This document shows positions 17,017-26,576 of a stretch of DNA of 64,000 nt, in pieces; position 1 is the stretch's first letter, and each line of letters starts with the position of its first letter. The notes beneath the pieces were generated by a model. The model did not search any database. It was not told the origin of the DNA and saw nothing but the letters and a program-made list of their open reading frames with translations. A program made the position numbers and the translations under genes. Origin of the DNA: Thermohahella caldifontis (GTDB lineage Bacteria > Pseudomonadota > Gammaproteobacteria > Pseudomonadales > Oleiphilaceae); the NCBI RefSeq assembly GCF_041153465.1, contig NZ_CP154858.1:2790001-2854000 (forward strand). Reading direction: 5' to 3'.

Positions 17017-17709
17017 TTGAGTGAATTCAGGCCCAAAGAGACACTGACCGAGCAGGTGGCCCAGCATCTGGAGATGCAGATCGTGACCGGCATGCTGCAC
17101 TCCGGTGAACGCATTCTGGAAAGTGCCATGGCCAAGAAACTCAGCGTCAGCCATGGCTCGGTGCGCGAAGCGCTGTTGTTGCTGGAAAAACGTTATCTGG
17201 TACGCAGCGAGCCGCGCAAGGGAACCTTCGTGCGCGAGCTGGATGAAACCTTTGTGCGCGGACTGTACGAGACGCTGTTGCTCATTCTCAGCCATACGAG
17301 CCGGAAACTGGTGCGCAACTGGACGGAGGCCGACATGGCCCGCATGGAAGGGCTGTACCAGCAGATGCGTGCCTGCCAGCAGCGCAACGATCTGGTGAGC
17401 TTTCTCAATCTGGGGGTGGAGTACACCCAGGCATCACTGGCCTATGCGGACAATCCCTTCCTGGTGACGCTGATTCAGGATCTCTGGCCGTCTGCCCGGC
17501 GTTGCAGTTTTCTGGCCCTGCGTCAGGGGAATGATATCATTGAGGACAACCTGGCCTACATGCGGGACTCCCTGGACGCCATCCGGGCGCGCGATGAACC
17601 CCGGCTGCTGGATATTCTGGAGCGATACGCCCATCAACAATGCGAGCAGGTACTCTCATGTGTCCGAAAGGAATCCGGTCGCGGGCCGGCATCTTCCTCA
17701 CAGGACTGA
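17017..17709 (+). CDS. GntR-family transcriptional regulator (FadR-like)
   Basis: A regulator of about 230 residues with an N-terminal winged helix (TLTEQVAQHLEMQIVTGMLH, LSVSHGSVREALLLLEKRYL) and an all-helical FCD-like C-terminal domain. Start choice is uncertain: a TTG at 17017 is 8 bases after GGGGAG, while the ATG at 16981 has no ribosome site and a GTG at 17011 is too close to it. The effector domain does not show an obvious metal triad to my eye. Its end overlaps the next lipoprotein gene by 52 bases. Target genes unknown. Confidence 0.82.
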   Translation: MSEFRPKETLTEQVAQHLEMQIVTGMLHSGERILESAMAKKLSVSHGSVREALLLLEKRYLVRSEPRKGTFVRELDETFVRGLYETLLLILSHTSRKLVRNWTEADMARMEGLYQQMRACQQRNDLVSFLNLGVEYTQASLAYADNPFLVTLIQDLWPSARRCSFLALRQGNDIIEDNLAYMRDSLDAIRARDEPRLLDILERYAHQQCEQVLSCVRKESGRGPASSSQD

Positions 17710-18080
17710 TGCTCGGGTTGGGCGGCTGCGCCCAGAAGCCGGCTCAGCCACCCGCACCCCCGGTGCCACGGACACCCCCGGCCGATACGGGTACCCCGGA
17801 AAAACCGATGCCGGCACCGTCCCCTGCCGGCAAGGCAACCGCTGCGCCCGCCGAAAACACGCCCTGCGCCTACCATGAGCAGCGCGGTATTGCGCAGATC
17901 GTGACGCTGTCCGGTGAGAAGGCCGGATTTCTGTTCTTTCCGGGGGAGCGGCGACAGGCACTGCCTGTTCGGCCGGGCTGGGTGCCTGGACTGGAATTCC
18001 GGGCGTTGTGGCTGGAGCCGGATGCGGCGCAGCCACACTGCGCGCCGCATCTGGAACTGGTGGAGCCGATCGGGCCCTGA
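17658..18080 (+). CDS. Small proline-rich lipoprotein of unknown function
   Basis: About 140 residues. The N-terminus MCPKGIRSRAGIFLTGLMLG has a basic head, a hydrophobic core and the lipobox LGGC, so the mature protein should begin at Cys24 (counted from this ATG) and be lipid-anchored. Next comes a Pro/Ala-rich linker (PAQPPAPPVPRTPPADT) of about 45 residues, then a compact C-terminal domain with three cysteines. GCAGG precedes the ATG by 7 bases; an upstream ATG at 17640 is possible. The gene overlaps the 3' end of the GntR gene in another frame and is probably co-transcribed. No homologue recognised. Confidence 0.65.
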   Translation: MCPKGIRSRAGIFLTGLMLGLGGCAQKPAQPPAPPVPRTPPADTGTPEKPMPAPSPAGKATAAPAENTPCAYHEQRGIAQIVTLSGEKAGFLFFPGERRQALPVRPGWVPGLEFRALWLEPDAAQPHCAPHLELVEPIGP

Positions 18081-18082
18081 AA

Positions 18083-18355
18083 TCAGGAGAGCTTGCTTTT
18101 CAGGTCTTCAATGGCGTTGACGTAACGCTGCATGGCCTCTTCCTTTGACAGCCCCTTGAGCGCAGCCCAGGCGTCGTACTTGGCGCGGCCGACGAAGTCC
18201 ATCATGCCCGGGCGCTTGCCCTGTACATCGCCTTCCGTGGCCTGCTTGTAAAGGCCGTACAGTTCCAGCTTGAGTTCATTGGACGGCTTGAAGTCGCCTT
18301 CGGCAGTCTTGACCAGGTTGACCGCTTCTTCGAATTTCTGCTTCAGATCGCTCAT
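18083..18355 (-). CDS. Acyl-CoA-binding protein
   Basis: A 90-residue, full-length acyl-CoA-binding protein. The four-helix ACBP pattern is clear: LKQKFEEAVNLVK, then the signature LKLELYGLYKQATEGD and GMMDFVGRAKYDAWAALKGL, with conserved Tyr, Lys and Trp that contact CoA, and EAMQRYVNAIEDLKSKL. It probably buffers long-chain acyl-CoA in the cytoplasm. It is monocistronic on the minus strand, with a perfect TATAAT about 40 bases upstream of its start, and is convergent with the lipoprotein gene. Confidence 0.95.
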   Translation of the reverse strand: MSDLKQKFEEAVNLVKTAEGDFKPSNELKLELYGLYKQATEGDVQGKRPGMMDFVGRAKYDAWAALKGLSKEEAMQRYVNAIEDLKSKLS

Positions 18356-18396
18356 GATGTCATATCCCTTGTGAATGATACGTGTCAGTCTGTCGC

Positions 18397-18402
18397 ATTA
18401 TA
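18397..18402 (-). promoter_or_regulatory. Probable -10 element (TATAAT) for the acyl-CoA-binding protein gene
   Basis: A consensus TATAAT reads leftward, about 42 bases before the ATG. No good TTGACA-like hexamer is visible 16-18 bases upstream, so activity may depend on an activator or an extended context. Confidence 0.45.
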
Positions 18403-18467
18403 GCGGCAAACCCGGCGGGGTGTGAGTGCCGCGGTGGCGCGAGCGGCTGTCAGGGCGGCCAATGCGC

Positions 18468-21400
18468 TCAGAACTCGAAGCGATACAGCACGTTGAGCAG
18501 GTTCTCCACGCCGCTGACCGCTTCCAGGTACAGGTTCTTCGAAAGCCGGTAGCGGGTGGTCAGGGTGTTCACGGGGGTGAAGACACCGAACCCGTACTCC
18601 ACATACAGGCGGGGAGACAGGTAGCCGCTGACGCTGATGGCCGTTTCATCGCCCTGTCCGGTGGTTTCAATGCCAAACCCTTCGATCCCGAAGATGTCGG
18701 CCATTTTCTGTGTCAGCGGGGTGGCGCCGTAAAGGCCGATGCTCAGCATGGCGCGGCTGACCATGGCCTTCTCGCTGGCGGTGTTGTCCCCGGGTGCACG
18801 ACCGGTGAGCAGGTAGTACATGACATGATCCGGCGGCAGCGCAGGCTCCGAGAAGGGCGTGGCCACCGGGGCCGAAGCGGGGCCTTCGAGACGGATGCCG
18901 GCGACCACCGGCGGGACTTCCCGAATGGCCTCCAGACGTATCCAGGGATCGGTGACCGGGCCGCTGAACTGCACCTGGCCGCTGCGCAACTGCAGTTTCT
19001 GGCCATACTTTTCAAAGCGTCCTTCTGTCAGCGTGAGGGTGCCGTATCCGCTGGGCACGCTGTCCGGCGTCTGCAACAGGGTGACGCTGCCCCTGAGCTT
19101 CAGGTCTGCCCCGTAACCCTGCACGCTGAGCGGCTTCACCACGTTCAGGACCACCGTGGCCACAAAATCCGGGCCCTTGTCTTCCGGTACCTCACCCGAA
19201 GCGGCCTGCCGGACCACAACGATGTCCGGGGACAGGTCCACCCGGTCGGGATTCTGATCCAGCCTGAGCAGGCCATCCGTAATATCCAGACGACCGGACA
19301 GCACCACGGTTTCGGCGGTGGCCGTCAGGGTGAGCGCGGGATCCATGCGCGCAGTCAACCGCGGTGGCTGCCGTACGTCCACATCCTTCCCGTCCAGCTG
19401 GACCTGCATGTGCCAGTCAGCCCCCAGTGCGCCGGTGCCGGACAGTTGCAGCTGACCCTTGCCGCTGCGCGCCTCGCCATTCAGGGCAAGCCTGTCCTGA
19501 TTCACATTCAGGGTCAGGTTCACCGCCTCAAGCCCCACGGGGAGGGTGGGGCTGGCGACCCGGCCGTCGCTCAGACGGATCGCCGCATTCACATCATTCA
19601 ATGGCCATATCCCCTGCCAGGTGCCCTCGGCCGCCACCCGGCCTTCCAGCACATTCAGGCGGGGAAGAAGGGATGCAGCACCTGCAGGCTGAAGTTATCC
19701 AGTCGGAACTGACCGCGCAGGGCCTCCGGGCTGGCAACCGGCATGTCCAGACGGGCGTTGAGGGTGCCCAGGCGGTCTGACTGCATGACCACCTGCCCGC
19801 GGATCGTGCCGTTCTCCCGCCCGGCCGAAGCGGAAATGCGCCGGATGTCCAGCACCAGCGGCGGATCATCCCGGCGATCCAGGGTGATCTGAACGGTATC
19901 CAGCTCTGCCGAGGTGCTGGCACGCAATGGCTGACCCTGCCGGTGCTCCAGGGCCAGTGTGACGTTGAGCATGCCGCTGGCGGAAAGCCCGGGCGGCAAC
20001 TGACTGGCCAGCAGCGGCGCGGCGGGACCACTCAGGGTGAGCCGGGCCTCACCGTCACCGCCGGCGCCCCGGGTCGTGCCCTGAACGCACAGGTGATGTT
20101 CGCCTGCCGTCCAGCAGGCGGGCTGAAGCCGGGCCTCACCGGTTTCGGTCCAGGACAGCCGCAGGGGAGCGTCCGGTTGCCAGTCCAGGTCCGGCCAGGT
20201 GCCGAAACGCAGTGACAGGGTGGCTTCGCCGGGCACGATATCCAGACGGCCATTGAGGTCGCTGATCCGGGAAAGCGGCTGATCCGGCAAGGCAAAGGCC
20301 CCGTCCCGGACTTCAATCCAGCCCTCCGGTCGGGGGCGTGACACCGGGCCTCTCAGTTTCAGGCGGGCGTTCGCCACACCGGACAGGCCGGCAGCCGCCT
20401 TGTCTTCCGGGCGCAACAGACCGGCGAGCCGGGCAAGGTCAAGCTGTGCCAGTGTCAGCGTCGCATCCAGGGCCTGGCCGGAAACATCATAGGAACCGGC
20501 CGTGCAGACGCGGGCGGCACCGGAGGCCAGGCAGAGTTCGCCGGCGGTCACCCTTGTCAGCGTGTGCTGTTCCGGAGACAGGAGAAGGCTGAGCGCGGCG
20601 GGCGCGGTCTGGGCAGCCTGCAGATCGCCCTGAGTGAGGGTCAGGTTGCTGAGGGTGCCTGTCCACTGGCGGAAGTCATCCGGGAGGGTGCCCGTCACGT
20701 TCAGTGCGACCCCGGTACCGGCCCGTTTCAGCGCCAGCTCCAGGGTGTGGGAGGCGCGCCTCCCCGACGCCTTCAGCCGCAGATCCTGCACTTGCTGATC
20801 CTGCCAGCCCAGTGTCCGGCTGTGCAGATCCAGACTGACCACCGGATCCCGGAGGGGCCCGGAAAGCTGCCAGCGCCCGGACAGATCGCCGCTCAGGCCG
20901 GGCCAGAGGGTGTCCAGACGGGGCAGGCTGGCCTCACCCCTGAGATCCCAGCGATGGTTGAGAGTGCCGGCGAGCTGTGTCCGGTTGTCTCCCCAGCGAA
21001 TGTCCGTATTCTGAAGCGACCAGACCCCGCCCCTGCTGCGGGAAAGTGCACCGCTGAAACCGAATGGTTTTTCACGGAGTGTGCCCGCCAGCCTGACACT
21101 GCGGGCATCCAGCATCCAGTCGCCGTTTTCAAACGCGGCCTGAACCCGGCCCGATCCCGAAAGCGTACCCGGCAGTTCGGCCAGCCAGAGGGCCGGATTC
21201 AGATGCTGCACCTTCAGGTCGCCGGCCCAGCGCAGCGTGCCGCCGACCCGGTTCAGCACCCCGGTCAGGGTGAGGGTGCCTTCGGGTAACTGCAGGGTCA
21301 GGGGCGCGACGGTCAGGGAACGGAGATCGGTGTGTCCCTTGAGTGCGAGGGTTACCGGTGGCTGGCCCGGTGCTTCCACCCGGCTGCCGGCCTCGATGTC

Positions 21401-22279
21401 GAACTGTTTCAGCAAGGCGCCTTCCAGACGCACGGAGGCTTCGCTCAGGCGGATGCCCTCATGGTGCAGTGGCGGCAGCGCACGGGTTTCCAGACGGAAG
21501 GGCAGCTCGGGACGGGTCAGATCGATCCGTCCGGTCAGTTCGCTGGTGTCTGCCAGCCGGAGATCCAGATTGAGGGCGTCCAGTGCACCGCTCAGGCGCA
21601 GCCGGTAGCGCTCAAAGGGCAAGTCGGTACCGGCCGGGTGCCATGTGCCTTCGAGGGTTGCGTTCAGTGGCCAGGTGCGGTGCATGCGCAGGTCACCGGT
21701 CAGGATCAGATCGGCCTGGCCCAGTGTGGGGGTGTCCGCCTGCCAGTGCACCTTCGTCAGGGTGAGCTTCTGGCCGAACCACTGGCCGCGAAGCTGCCAC
21801 TGACCCAGGGCCAGCGGGGGCTGGTCTCCGCTCTGCCAGATCAGCTCGCCCACTTCCAGCGAGTTGACGCTCAGGAAGAAGGGCAGCGTGACGGTTCCCG
21901 GCTTCACGCCGGCAAAGGGGGCATCGTCCTCTGCCGCGTGCAGGCTCAGCCGGGTCGATGCCACCCGGTCCAGGCACAGGCGGGCGCGCAACAGGCAGGC
22001 CGGATCTGCCCGGACGCTCAGGTCCTCTGCGGTCACGGAGAAGGTTTCACCCTGCCAGCGCAGACGCTCCGCATGAAGACCGGACCACAGGGTGCCACTG
22101 AGTGCGTCGATCTCCAGTTCCGGGACGAGCGGTTGCGTGAGGGCGAGAAGCTGCCGGGCGGCCCAGGTACTGTTGAGCGCATACCAGGTGGCGCCGCCGG
22201 CCAGCAGAACCAGTACCAGCAGCAACAGGAGCGAACCCAGTGTCAGCCGCCTGAGGCAGCGTCGCAGGCGATGGCTCAC
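18468..22279 (-). pseudogene. tamB: TamB, inner-membrane-anchored translocation and assembly module protein (one frameshift in this sequence)
   Basis: TamB is an AsmA-like bridge anchored in the inner membrane that acts with TamA in outer-membrane protein insertion and phospholipid transport. Two readings together give about 1,268 residues, the usual length. The first (22279 to 19655, 874 aa, GTG start) has an N-terminal helix LGSLLLLLVLVLLAGGATWY and long beta-rich repeats. The second (up to 19652, 394 aa, other frame) holds the conserved DUF490/TamB C-terminal domain ending in LYRFEF with terminal Phe. At the junction the coding strand reads TTCTTCCCCGCCTGA; adding one C to the C4 run (plus-strand G4 at 19661-19664) restores FFPRLNVLEGR. 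The start overlaps the tamA stop by 4 bp. Probably intact in the organism. Confidence 0.9.
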
Positions 22280-24045
22280 AGTACTGTCCCCATGACCAGG
22301 TGGAGGCGGAACTTGCCGGTGTCCAGCGCCCGGGCCACATCCAGCCGGAAGACTCCGACGGGGGACAGCCAGCGGATGCCCGTCCCCACACCGGTATGAC
22401 GTGGCGTGAAGGGTTCGGAGAACGCACCGCCATGATCGGCAAAGAGGGCCAGCTGCCAGTTATCCAGCACGCGGTACAGGTATTCGGCGCTGGCCACGGC
22501 CAGGTAGTCGCCGCCCGGCTTGTCGCCACTGCTGTCTTCCGGCGACAGGGTGTTGTAGTCGTAACCGCGGATGCTCTGGTCACCGCCGGTGAAGAAGCGG
22601 GCGCTGACCGGCACCTGCGTGAAATCATCCTTGAGCAGGACGCCAAGTTCGGTCCGCAGCAACAACTGATGGCGTTCGGCAAGCGGAATCAGCCACTTGG
22701 CGAGACCATGCAGGCGCAGGTACTGGGTGTCCGACTGCAGGGCGGGGTGGGAGAATTCCAGATCAAAGCTGAGAAAGTGACCGCGGGTGGGACGTAACCG
22801 GCTGTCACTCACCGACCGGGTAAAGCTGAGACCGGGTGAAAGATAGAAATCATCTTCCACCACCTGCCGCGCGCCGGCATTGTCGATCACGCCCCGCTCG
22901 CTGCGTATGCGGGTGAACAGGCTGCGTACCCAGCCACTGGGCAGGTGTGTCTGACGGTTGATCGTGACGGTGGTGGTACTCAGTTCATTGACGTCAAAGA
23001 TATCGTTCACCCAGCCTGCCTGAAGCAGCCAGTAATCCTGATTGGGGGTGGTGACCGGAATTTTCCAGGACAGGGTGACTTCCTGCTTGTTGCGGGCAAG
23101 GTTGAACTGTGTGTCCAGACTGTGCCCGGCCGGATTCAGCACCGGCTTGTTCCAGTCCAGACTCAGGCGCGGCCCGCTGTCCGTGCCGTAACCCAGGCCG
23201 ATGCTGACCTCGTTGGCAGGACGGTCTTCCAGATTGACCTGAACCGGCAGGGTGTGATCATTCATTTGGCTGCGATCGGGCTGAACGGTGACCGAGCGGA
23301 AGTAGCCGCTGTTCAGCAGGCGGCTGTTGAGATCGGCAATCAGTGCCTCATCGTAGCCGGTCCCCGGCGCAAACCGGACAAAGCGGGCAAGACGGTCGGG
23401 CGACAGCCGGCTTTTGCTGAAGAGGACCTCCCCGAAATGATAGCGGCTGCCCGATTCCCACTCGACATCGAGAGTGGCCTGGCGGCTGTCCGGGTCCACC
23501 TGAACAAGGCGTTTCAGGAAGCGGGCGTCGAAGTAGCCGCGGCGCTGGGCGGCGGCCTGGAGGCGGGTCTTGAAGTCCTCGTAGCGGCCGTGATGGAGCG
23601 GCTCACCCTCTCGCGGCGCATGCTCGCGGAGAACCTGGCGGATGGCTTCATCCTCTGCCGCGTCGCCGAGAATGCGGAGCGTCACCCGCTTCCAGCGCAC
23701 CGGCTCGCCCGGCTGCACGTGCAGGGTGATGCGGTGCGCTTGGGCATCCGGTTCCACGCTGATGACCGGGCTGTAGTAGCCCAGCGCCTTCAGGGCCCGG
23801 GCCGCCGCGTTGCTCACCATTTCCTGCACCGCACGGGGGCGGGCCAGGTCCGGCGGCATCAGTGCCAGGCCCTCCACGTAGGCCCGGATGTTCTGTTCCT
23901 GTTCCGCAGAGACACCGCCCACCTTCAGTTCCACCTTGTCCGGGCCGGTATGGGTGGATGCCAGCGATGGAACGGCCACGACCAGCAGGAAGCAGAAGAG
24001 GCAGGCGTGGCAGATCGTGCGGAGAGACGGCAGCACAGGTGTCAC
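22276..24045 (-). CDS. tamA: TamA, Omp85-family outer membrane protein of the Tam complex
   Basis: An Omp85-family protein: three N-terminal POTRA domains (about residues 35-265, with NAAARALKALGYYSPVI and RLQAAAQRRGYFDARFLKR typical of TamA) followed by a 16-strand barrel domain, including the Omp85 lid-lock motif GGDQSIRGYDYN. Start is uncertain: the GTG at 24045 gives a tidy 30-residue signal peptide (ICHACLFCFLLVVAVPSLAS), and a GTG at 24093 would give 46 residues; neither has a strong ribosome site. A longer frame to 24330 crosses the divergent gene and is not credible. Coupled to tamB by a GTGA overlap. Confidence 0.92.
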   Translation of the reverse strand: MTPVLPSLRTICHACLFCFLLVVAVPSLASTHTGPDKVELKVGGVSAEQEQNIRAYVEGLALMPPDLARPRAVQEMVSNAAARALKALGYYSPVISVEPDAQAHRITLHVQPGEPVRWKRVTLRILGDAAEDEAIRQVLREHAPREGEPLHHGRYEDFKTRLQAAAQRRGYFDARFLKRLVQVDPDSRQATLDVEWESGSRYHFGEVLFSKSRLSPDRLARFVRFAPGTGYDEALIADLNSRLLNSGYFRSVTVQPDRSQMNDHTLPVQVNLEDRPANEVSIGLGYGTDSGPRLSLDWNKPVLNPAGHSLDTQFNLARNKQEVTLSWKIPVTTPNQDYWLLQAGWVNDIFDVNELSTTTVTINRQTHLPSGWVRSLFTRIRSERGVIDNAGARQVVEDDFYLSPGLSFTRSVSDSRLRPTRGHFLSFDLEFSHPALQSDTQYLRLHGLAKWLIPLAERHQLLLRTELGVLLKDDFTQVPVSARFFTGGDQSIRGYDYNTLSPEDSSGDKPGGDYLAVASAEYLYRVLDNWQLALFADHGGAFSEPFTPRHTGVGTGIRWLSPVGVFRLDVARALDTGKFRLHLVMGTVL

Positions 24046-24202
24046 CAACTTGGGGAAGCGTCGCGAAATGGCATGTGCGGCAGATTCTAACACGGCGGGA
24101 CCGATAACCGACAACGTCTCATCCCGCCACCCCGGGGCTGGATATCCCGCGGACCTTCGGGTATCGTGCTTCGCGGAAAAAACCAAGCAGAGAGGAACCG
24201 AA

Positions 24203-24697
24203 ATGGCCAAACCCATCAACCAGCTGGACGCCATCGTCAGCCAGATCAACCGCCTGCCCAGGATTGCCCGCGTGCCCGTGATGTCCATGTTTTTCCACAA
24301 GGCCGTCAAGTTCACCGGCACCGCCGGCATCGAGGTGGAGGAACTGACCTACAACCGCTGTGTCGTCTCCCTCAAGAACAAGAAAAAAGTCCAGAACCAC
24401 ATCGGCTCCGTGCATGCCGTGGCCAGCACCCTGATTGCCGAATCTGCCACCGGATTCATGGTGGGCATCAACATTCCCGAAACATCCGTCCCGGTCATCA
24501 AGACCATGAAGCTGGATTTCGTCAAGCGTGCCAAGGGTGACATGCGTGCCGAAGCCACCCTGACCCAGGAGCAGATCGACATGATGCGCACCCAGGAAAA
24601 GGGCGAAACCTCCGTCAAGGTGGTCATTACCGATGGCGAAGGCAAGGAACCGATCCTGGCGGAAATGATCTGGGCCTGGACACCCAAGAAGCGTTGA
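24203..24697 (+). CDS. DUF4442 hotdog-fold protein, possible thioesterase
   Basis: A 164-residue protein of the DUF4442/PaaI-like hotdog group. The core pattern QNHIGSVHAVASTLIAESATG is the usual hotdog helix with the N-H-x-G-S-x-H residues that position acyl-CoA thioesters, followed by strands PVIKTMKLDFVKRAKGDMRAEA. AGAGGAACC precedes the ATG. It is divergent from tamA. Thioesterase activity is an inference; substrates unknown. Stands alone before the DUF3179 gene, 48 bases upstream of it. Confidence 0.82.
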   Translation: MAKPINQLDAIVSQINRLPRIARVPVMSMFFHKAVKFTGTAGIEVEELTYNRCVVSLKNKKKVQNHIGSVHAVASTLIAESATGFMVGINIPETSVPVIKTMKLDFVKRAKGDMRAEATLTQEQIDMMRTQEKGETSVKVVITDGEGKEPILAEMIWAWTPKKR

Positions 24698-24745
24698 ACC
24701 ATCTCCGGTCCGGACAGTCCAATCCCGCAACGGAGGAGGACTGTC

Positions 24746-25690
24746 ATGAACCGATTGTTTTCAGGGCTGGCCGGTATCGGGTTGCTGGCCAGCCTGGCGG
24801 TCGCCGCCACGGCACCGCCACGCACCTTCAACGGCTTTGTCATCGACGACCCGCTGGTTCCCGCCCAGGAAATCCTGCCCGGTGGCCCGCCCCGGGATGG
24901 CATTCCGGCGCTCACGCTGCCGCCCACCACCACTTCCGGCGAAGCCGACTGGCTGGCACCCCGGGACCGGGTGCTGGGCTTCGAGCATGGCGGCGAGGCG
25001 CGAGCCTATCCTGTCCGCCTGCTGAATTACCATGAAATCGTCAACGACCGGGTCGGCGGAGAACCGGTGCTGATCACGTTCTGCCCGCTTTGCGGAACGG
25101 GCATGGGGTTTCGGCCGGTGGTGAACGGCAAGCCTCTGGAATTCGGTGTCTCGGGCCTGCTCTACAACAGTGACCTGCTCATGTATGACCGGGCGACGGA
25201 ATCCCTCTGGTCCCAGATCGAAGGGCGGGCCATCAACGGGCCCATGAAGGGCACCCGGCTTGAGCGCCTGTTCATTACGCACACCACCTGGGGTCAATGG
25301 CGGGAGGCGCACCCGGGCACACGGGTGCTGGCGCTGGATACCGGATACTGGCGGGACTATACCCGCTCGCCTTACGGCAGCTACGAGGAGTCGGAAAATC
25401 TCTATTTCCCTGTGAGCCATCTCGACCGCCGCTTTCACCCCAAGGATGTGGTGCTGGGTGTGGAATGGCAGGGCAAGGCGCTGGCCTTTCCGCTCAGAAC
25501 GCTTGCCCGCACCGGCCGGTCCCGGCTGACGTACACCTGGCATGGCCAGACCTTCGAAGTCCTGCATGATGTGGAGGCGCGCACGGCGGAGGTGCGTCTG
25601 CCGGATGGTACCCGGCCTGACCAGATGCTGGTCTACTGGTTCGCCTGGGCCGCATTCCATCCCGATACGGACGTGTATGCCGCGCCCTGA
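24746..25690 (+). CDS. DUF3179 domain-containing exported protein
   Basis: A 314-residue protein with a signal peptide (FSGLAGIGLLASLAVAATA) and the DUF3179 domain. The family hallmarks are visible: RAYPVRLLNYHEIVND, the cysteine motif VLITFCPLCGTGMGFR (CPLC, residues about 113-116), SGLLYNSDLLMYDRATESLWSQ, and HTTWGQWREAHPGTRVL. Function is unknown; the CxxC-like pair could bind metal or act in redox. GGAGGAGG lies 6 bases before the ATG. A stem and T5 follow the stop codon. Confidence 0.88.
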   Translation: MNRLFSGLAGIGLLASLAVAATAPPRTFNGFVIDDPLVPAQEILPGGPPRDGIPALTLPPTTTSGEADWLAPRDRVLGFEHGGEARAYPVRLLNYHEIVNDRVGGEPVLITFCPLCGTGMGFRPVVNGKPLEFGVSGLLYNSDLLMYDRATESLWSQIEGRAINGPMKGTRLERLFITHTTWGQWREAHPGTRVLALDTGYWRDYTRSPYGSYEESENLYFPVSHLDRRFHPKDVVLGVEWQGKALAFPLRTLARTGRSRLTYTWHGQTFEVLHDVEARTAEVRLPDGTRPDQMLVYWFAWAAFHPDTDVYAAP

Positions 25691-25692
25691 AG

Positions 25693-25718
25693 CCGGCGCG
25701 GCGGCCGGTCAACCTTTT
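25693..25718 (+). terminator. Candidate terminator after the DUF3179 gene
   Basis: CCGGC-GCGGCG-GCCGG is followed by TCAACC and T5. The stem is only 5 bp but wholly G/C, and the T-run begins 5-6 bases after it, so it is a moderate candidate. Confidence 0.45.
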
Positions 25719-25799
25719 TCGGGCTCATGCGTTCAGTTCAGAAACGGTTAAGTTGAAGTGCCGTAGACTGCAACTGAACACTGGAGAAGGAGACCGGCC

Positions 25800-26345
25800 A
25801 TGAAAAAACTGATTCTTGGTGCAACCGCACTGGCACTCATGACCGCCCCGCTGGCGGAGGCCGGCCCGCGTGGCCGCCACGACGGGCTGACCGACTATGC
25901 CAGGGTGGTCAGTGTGGAACCCATCACTCGCCAGATCGAGAACCGCACCCCCCATGAAAGCTGCTGGACCGAGCGCGTCCGGGTCGAACGTGAACGGGCG
26001 CCCCGGGATGAATCCGCCACCGGCACCATCGTCGGCGCCATCGTGGGCGGCGCACTGGGCAACGCGGTGGGCCACAGGAAAGAGAACAAGCGCATCGGCA
26101 CGGCCGTGGGGGCCATTCTGGGGGCTTCCGTGGGGCATGACCTGTCACGGGACCGCACACCGGGCGGGACTGATGTATACTACAGGAACGAGCGCCGCTG
26201 CAGCACCACCTACACCGTGGATTACACCACGGAAACCGTGGGTTACTGGGTGACATACAAGTATCGCGGCGAAACTTTCACCACACGGATGGATCATGAC
26301 CCCGGAGACCGGATCCGGGTGAGGGTCACCGTCGAACCCATCTGA
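25800..26345 (+). CDS. Glycine zipper 2TM (17-kDa surface antigen-like) exported protein
   Basis: A 181-residue protein with a signal peptide (LILGATALALMTAPLAEA) and a glycine zipper segment GTIVGAIVGGALGNAVGHRK ... GTAVGAILGASVGHDL (about residues 75-118), the pattern of Rickettsia 17-kDa antigen-like proteins that insert into or lie against the outer membrane. Unlike the lipoprotein members it has no lipobox cysteine. The C-terminal third is a beta-rich domain (TTYTVDYTTETVGYWVTYKY). GAAGGAGA precedes the ATG. It is 7 bases upstream of the PepSY gene and may belong to the same two-component operon. Confidence 0.85.
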   Translation: MKKLILGATALALMTAPLAEAGPRGRHDGLTDYARVVSVEPITRQIENRTPHESCWTERVRVERERAPRDESATGTIVGAIVGGALGNAVGHRKENKRIGTAVGAILGASVGHDLSRDRTPGGTDVYYRNERRCSTTYTVDYTTETVGYWVTYKYRGETFTTRMDHDPGDRIRVRVTVEPI

Positions 26346-26352
26346 GGAGCCC

Positions 26353-26574
26353 ATGACACGCATCGTCCGGATACTGATGATCAGCCTGAGCATGATGAAC
26401 CTGGCTGCCGCACTTGAGCCGGCAGCGACCGAGGACGATGCGGTACGCCAGATCCGCGAGGAGGGGCTGGGCAAGGTACTGAAGGTGGAGACCCGGGACG
26501 ATGTCTACCGCATCCGGGTCCTGACGCCGGATGGCATCGTCCGGGAAGTGGATGTCCCGCGCAAGAGGAACTGA
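26353..26574 (+). CDS. Small exported PepSY-like protein
   Basis: A 73-residue protein with an N-terminal hydrophobic segment (IVRILMISLSMMNLAAA) and a single PepSY-like fold (DDAVRQIREEGLGKVLKVET, YRIRVLTPDGIVREVDV). Small PepSY proteins are commonly encoded just before PhoP/PhoQ-like pairs and may modulate the sensor or bind a ligand in the periplasm. It ends 2 bases before the response regulator start. Confidence 0.78.
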   Translation: MTRIVRILMISLSMMNLAAALEPAATEDDAVRQIREEGLGKVLKVETRDDVYRIRVLTPDGIVREVDVPRKRN

Positions 26575-26576
26575 AC

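Noticed and set aside
18468..22279. Two separate genes for TamB (a large N-terminal and a 394-residue C-terminal protein)
   Set aside because: The TGA and the next start share a context that could allow re-initiation, but the summed length and the seamless FFPRLNVLEGR join after adding one C fit a single TamB.
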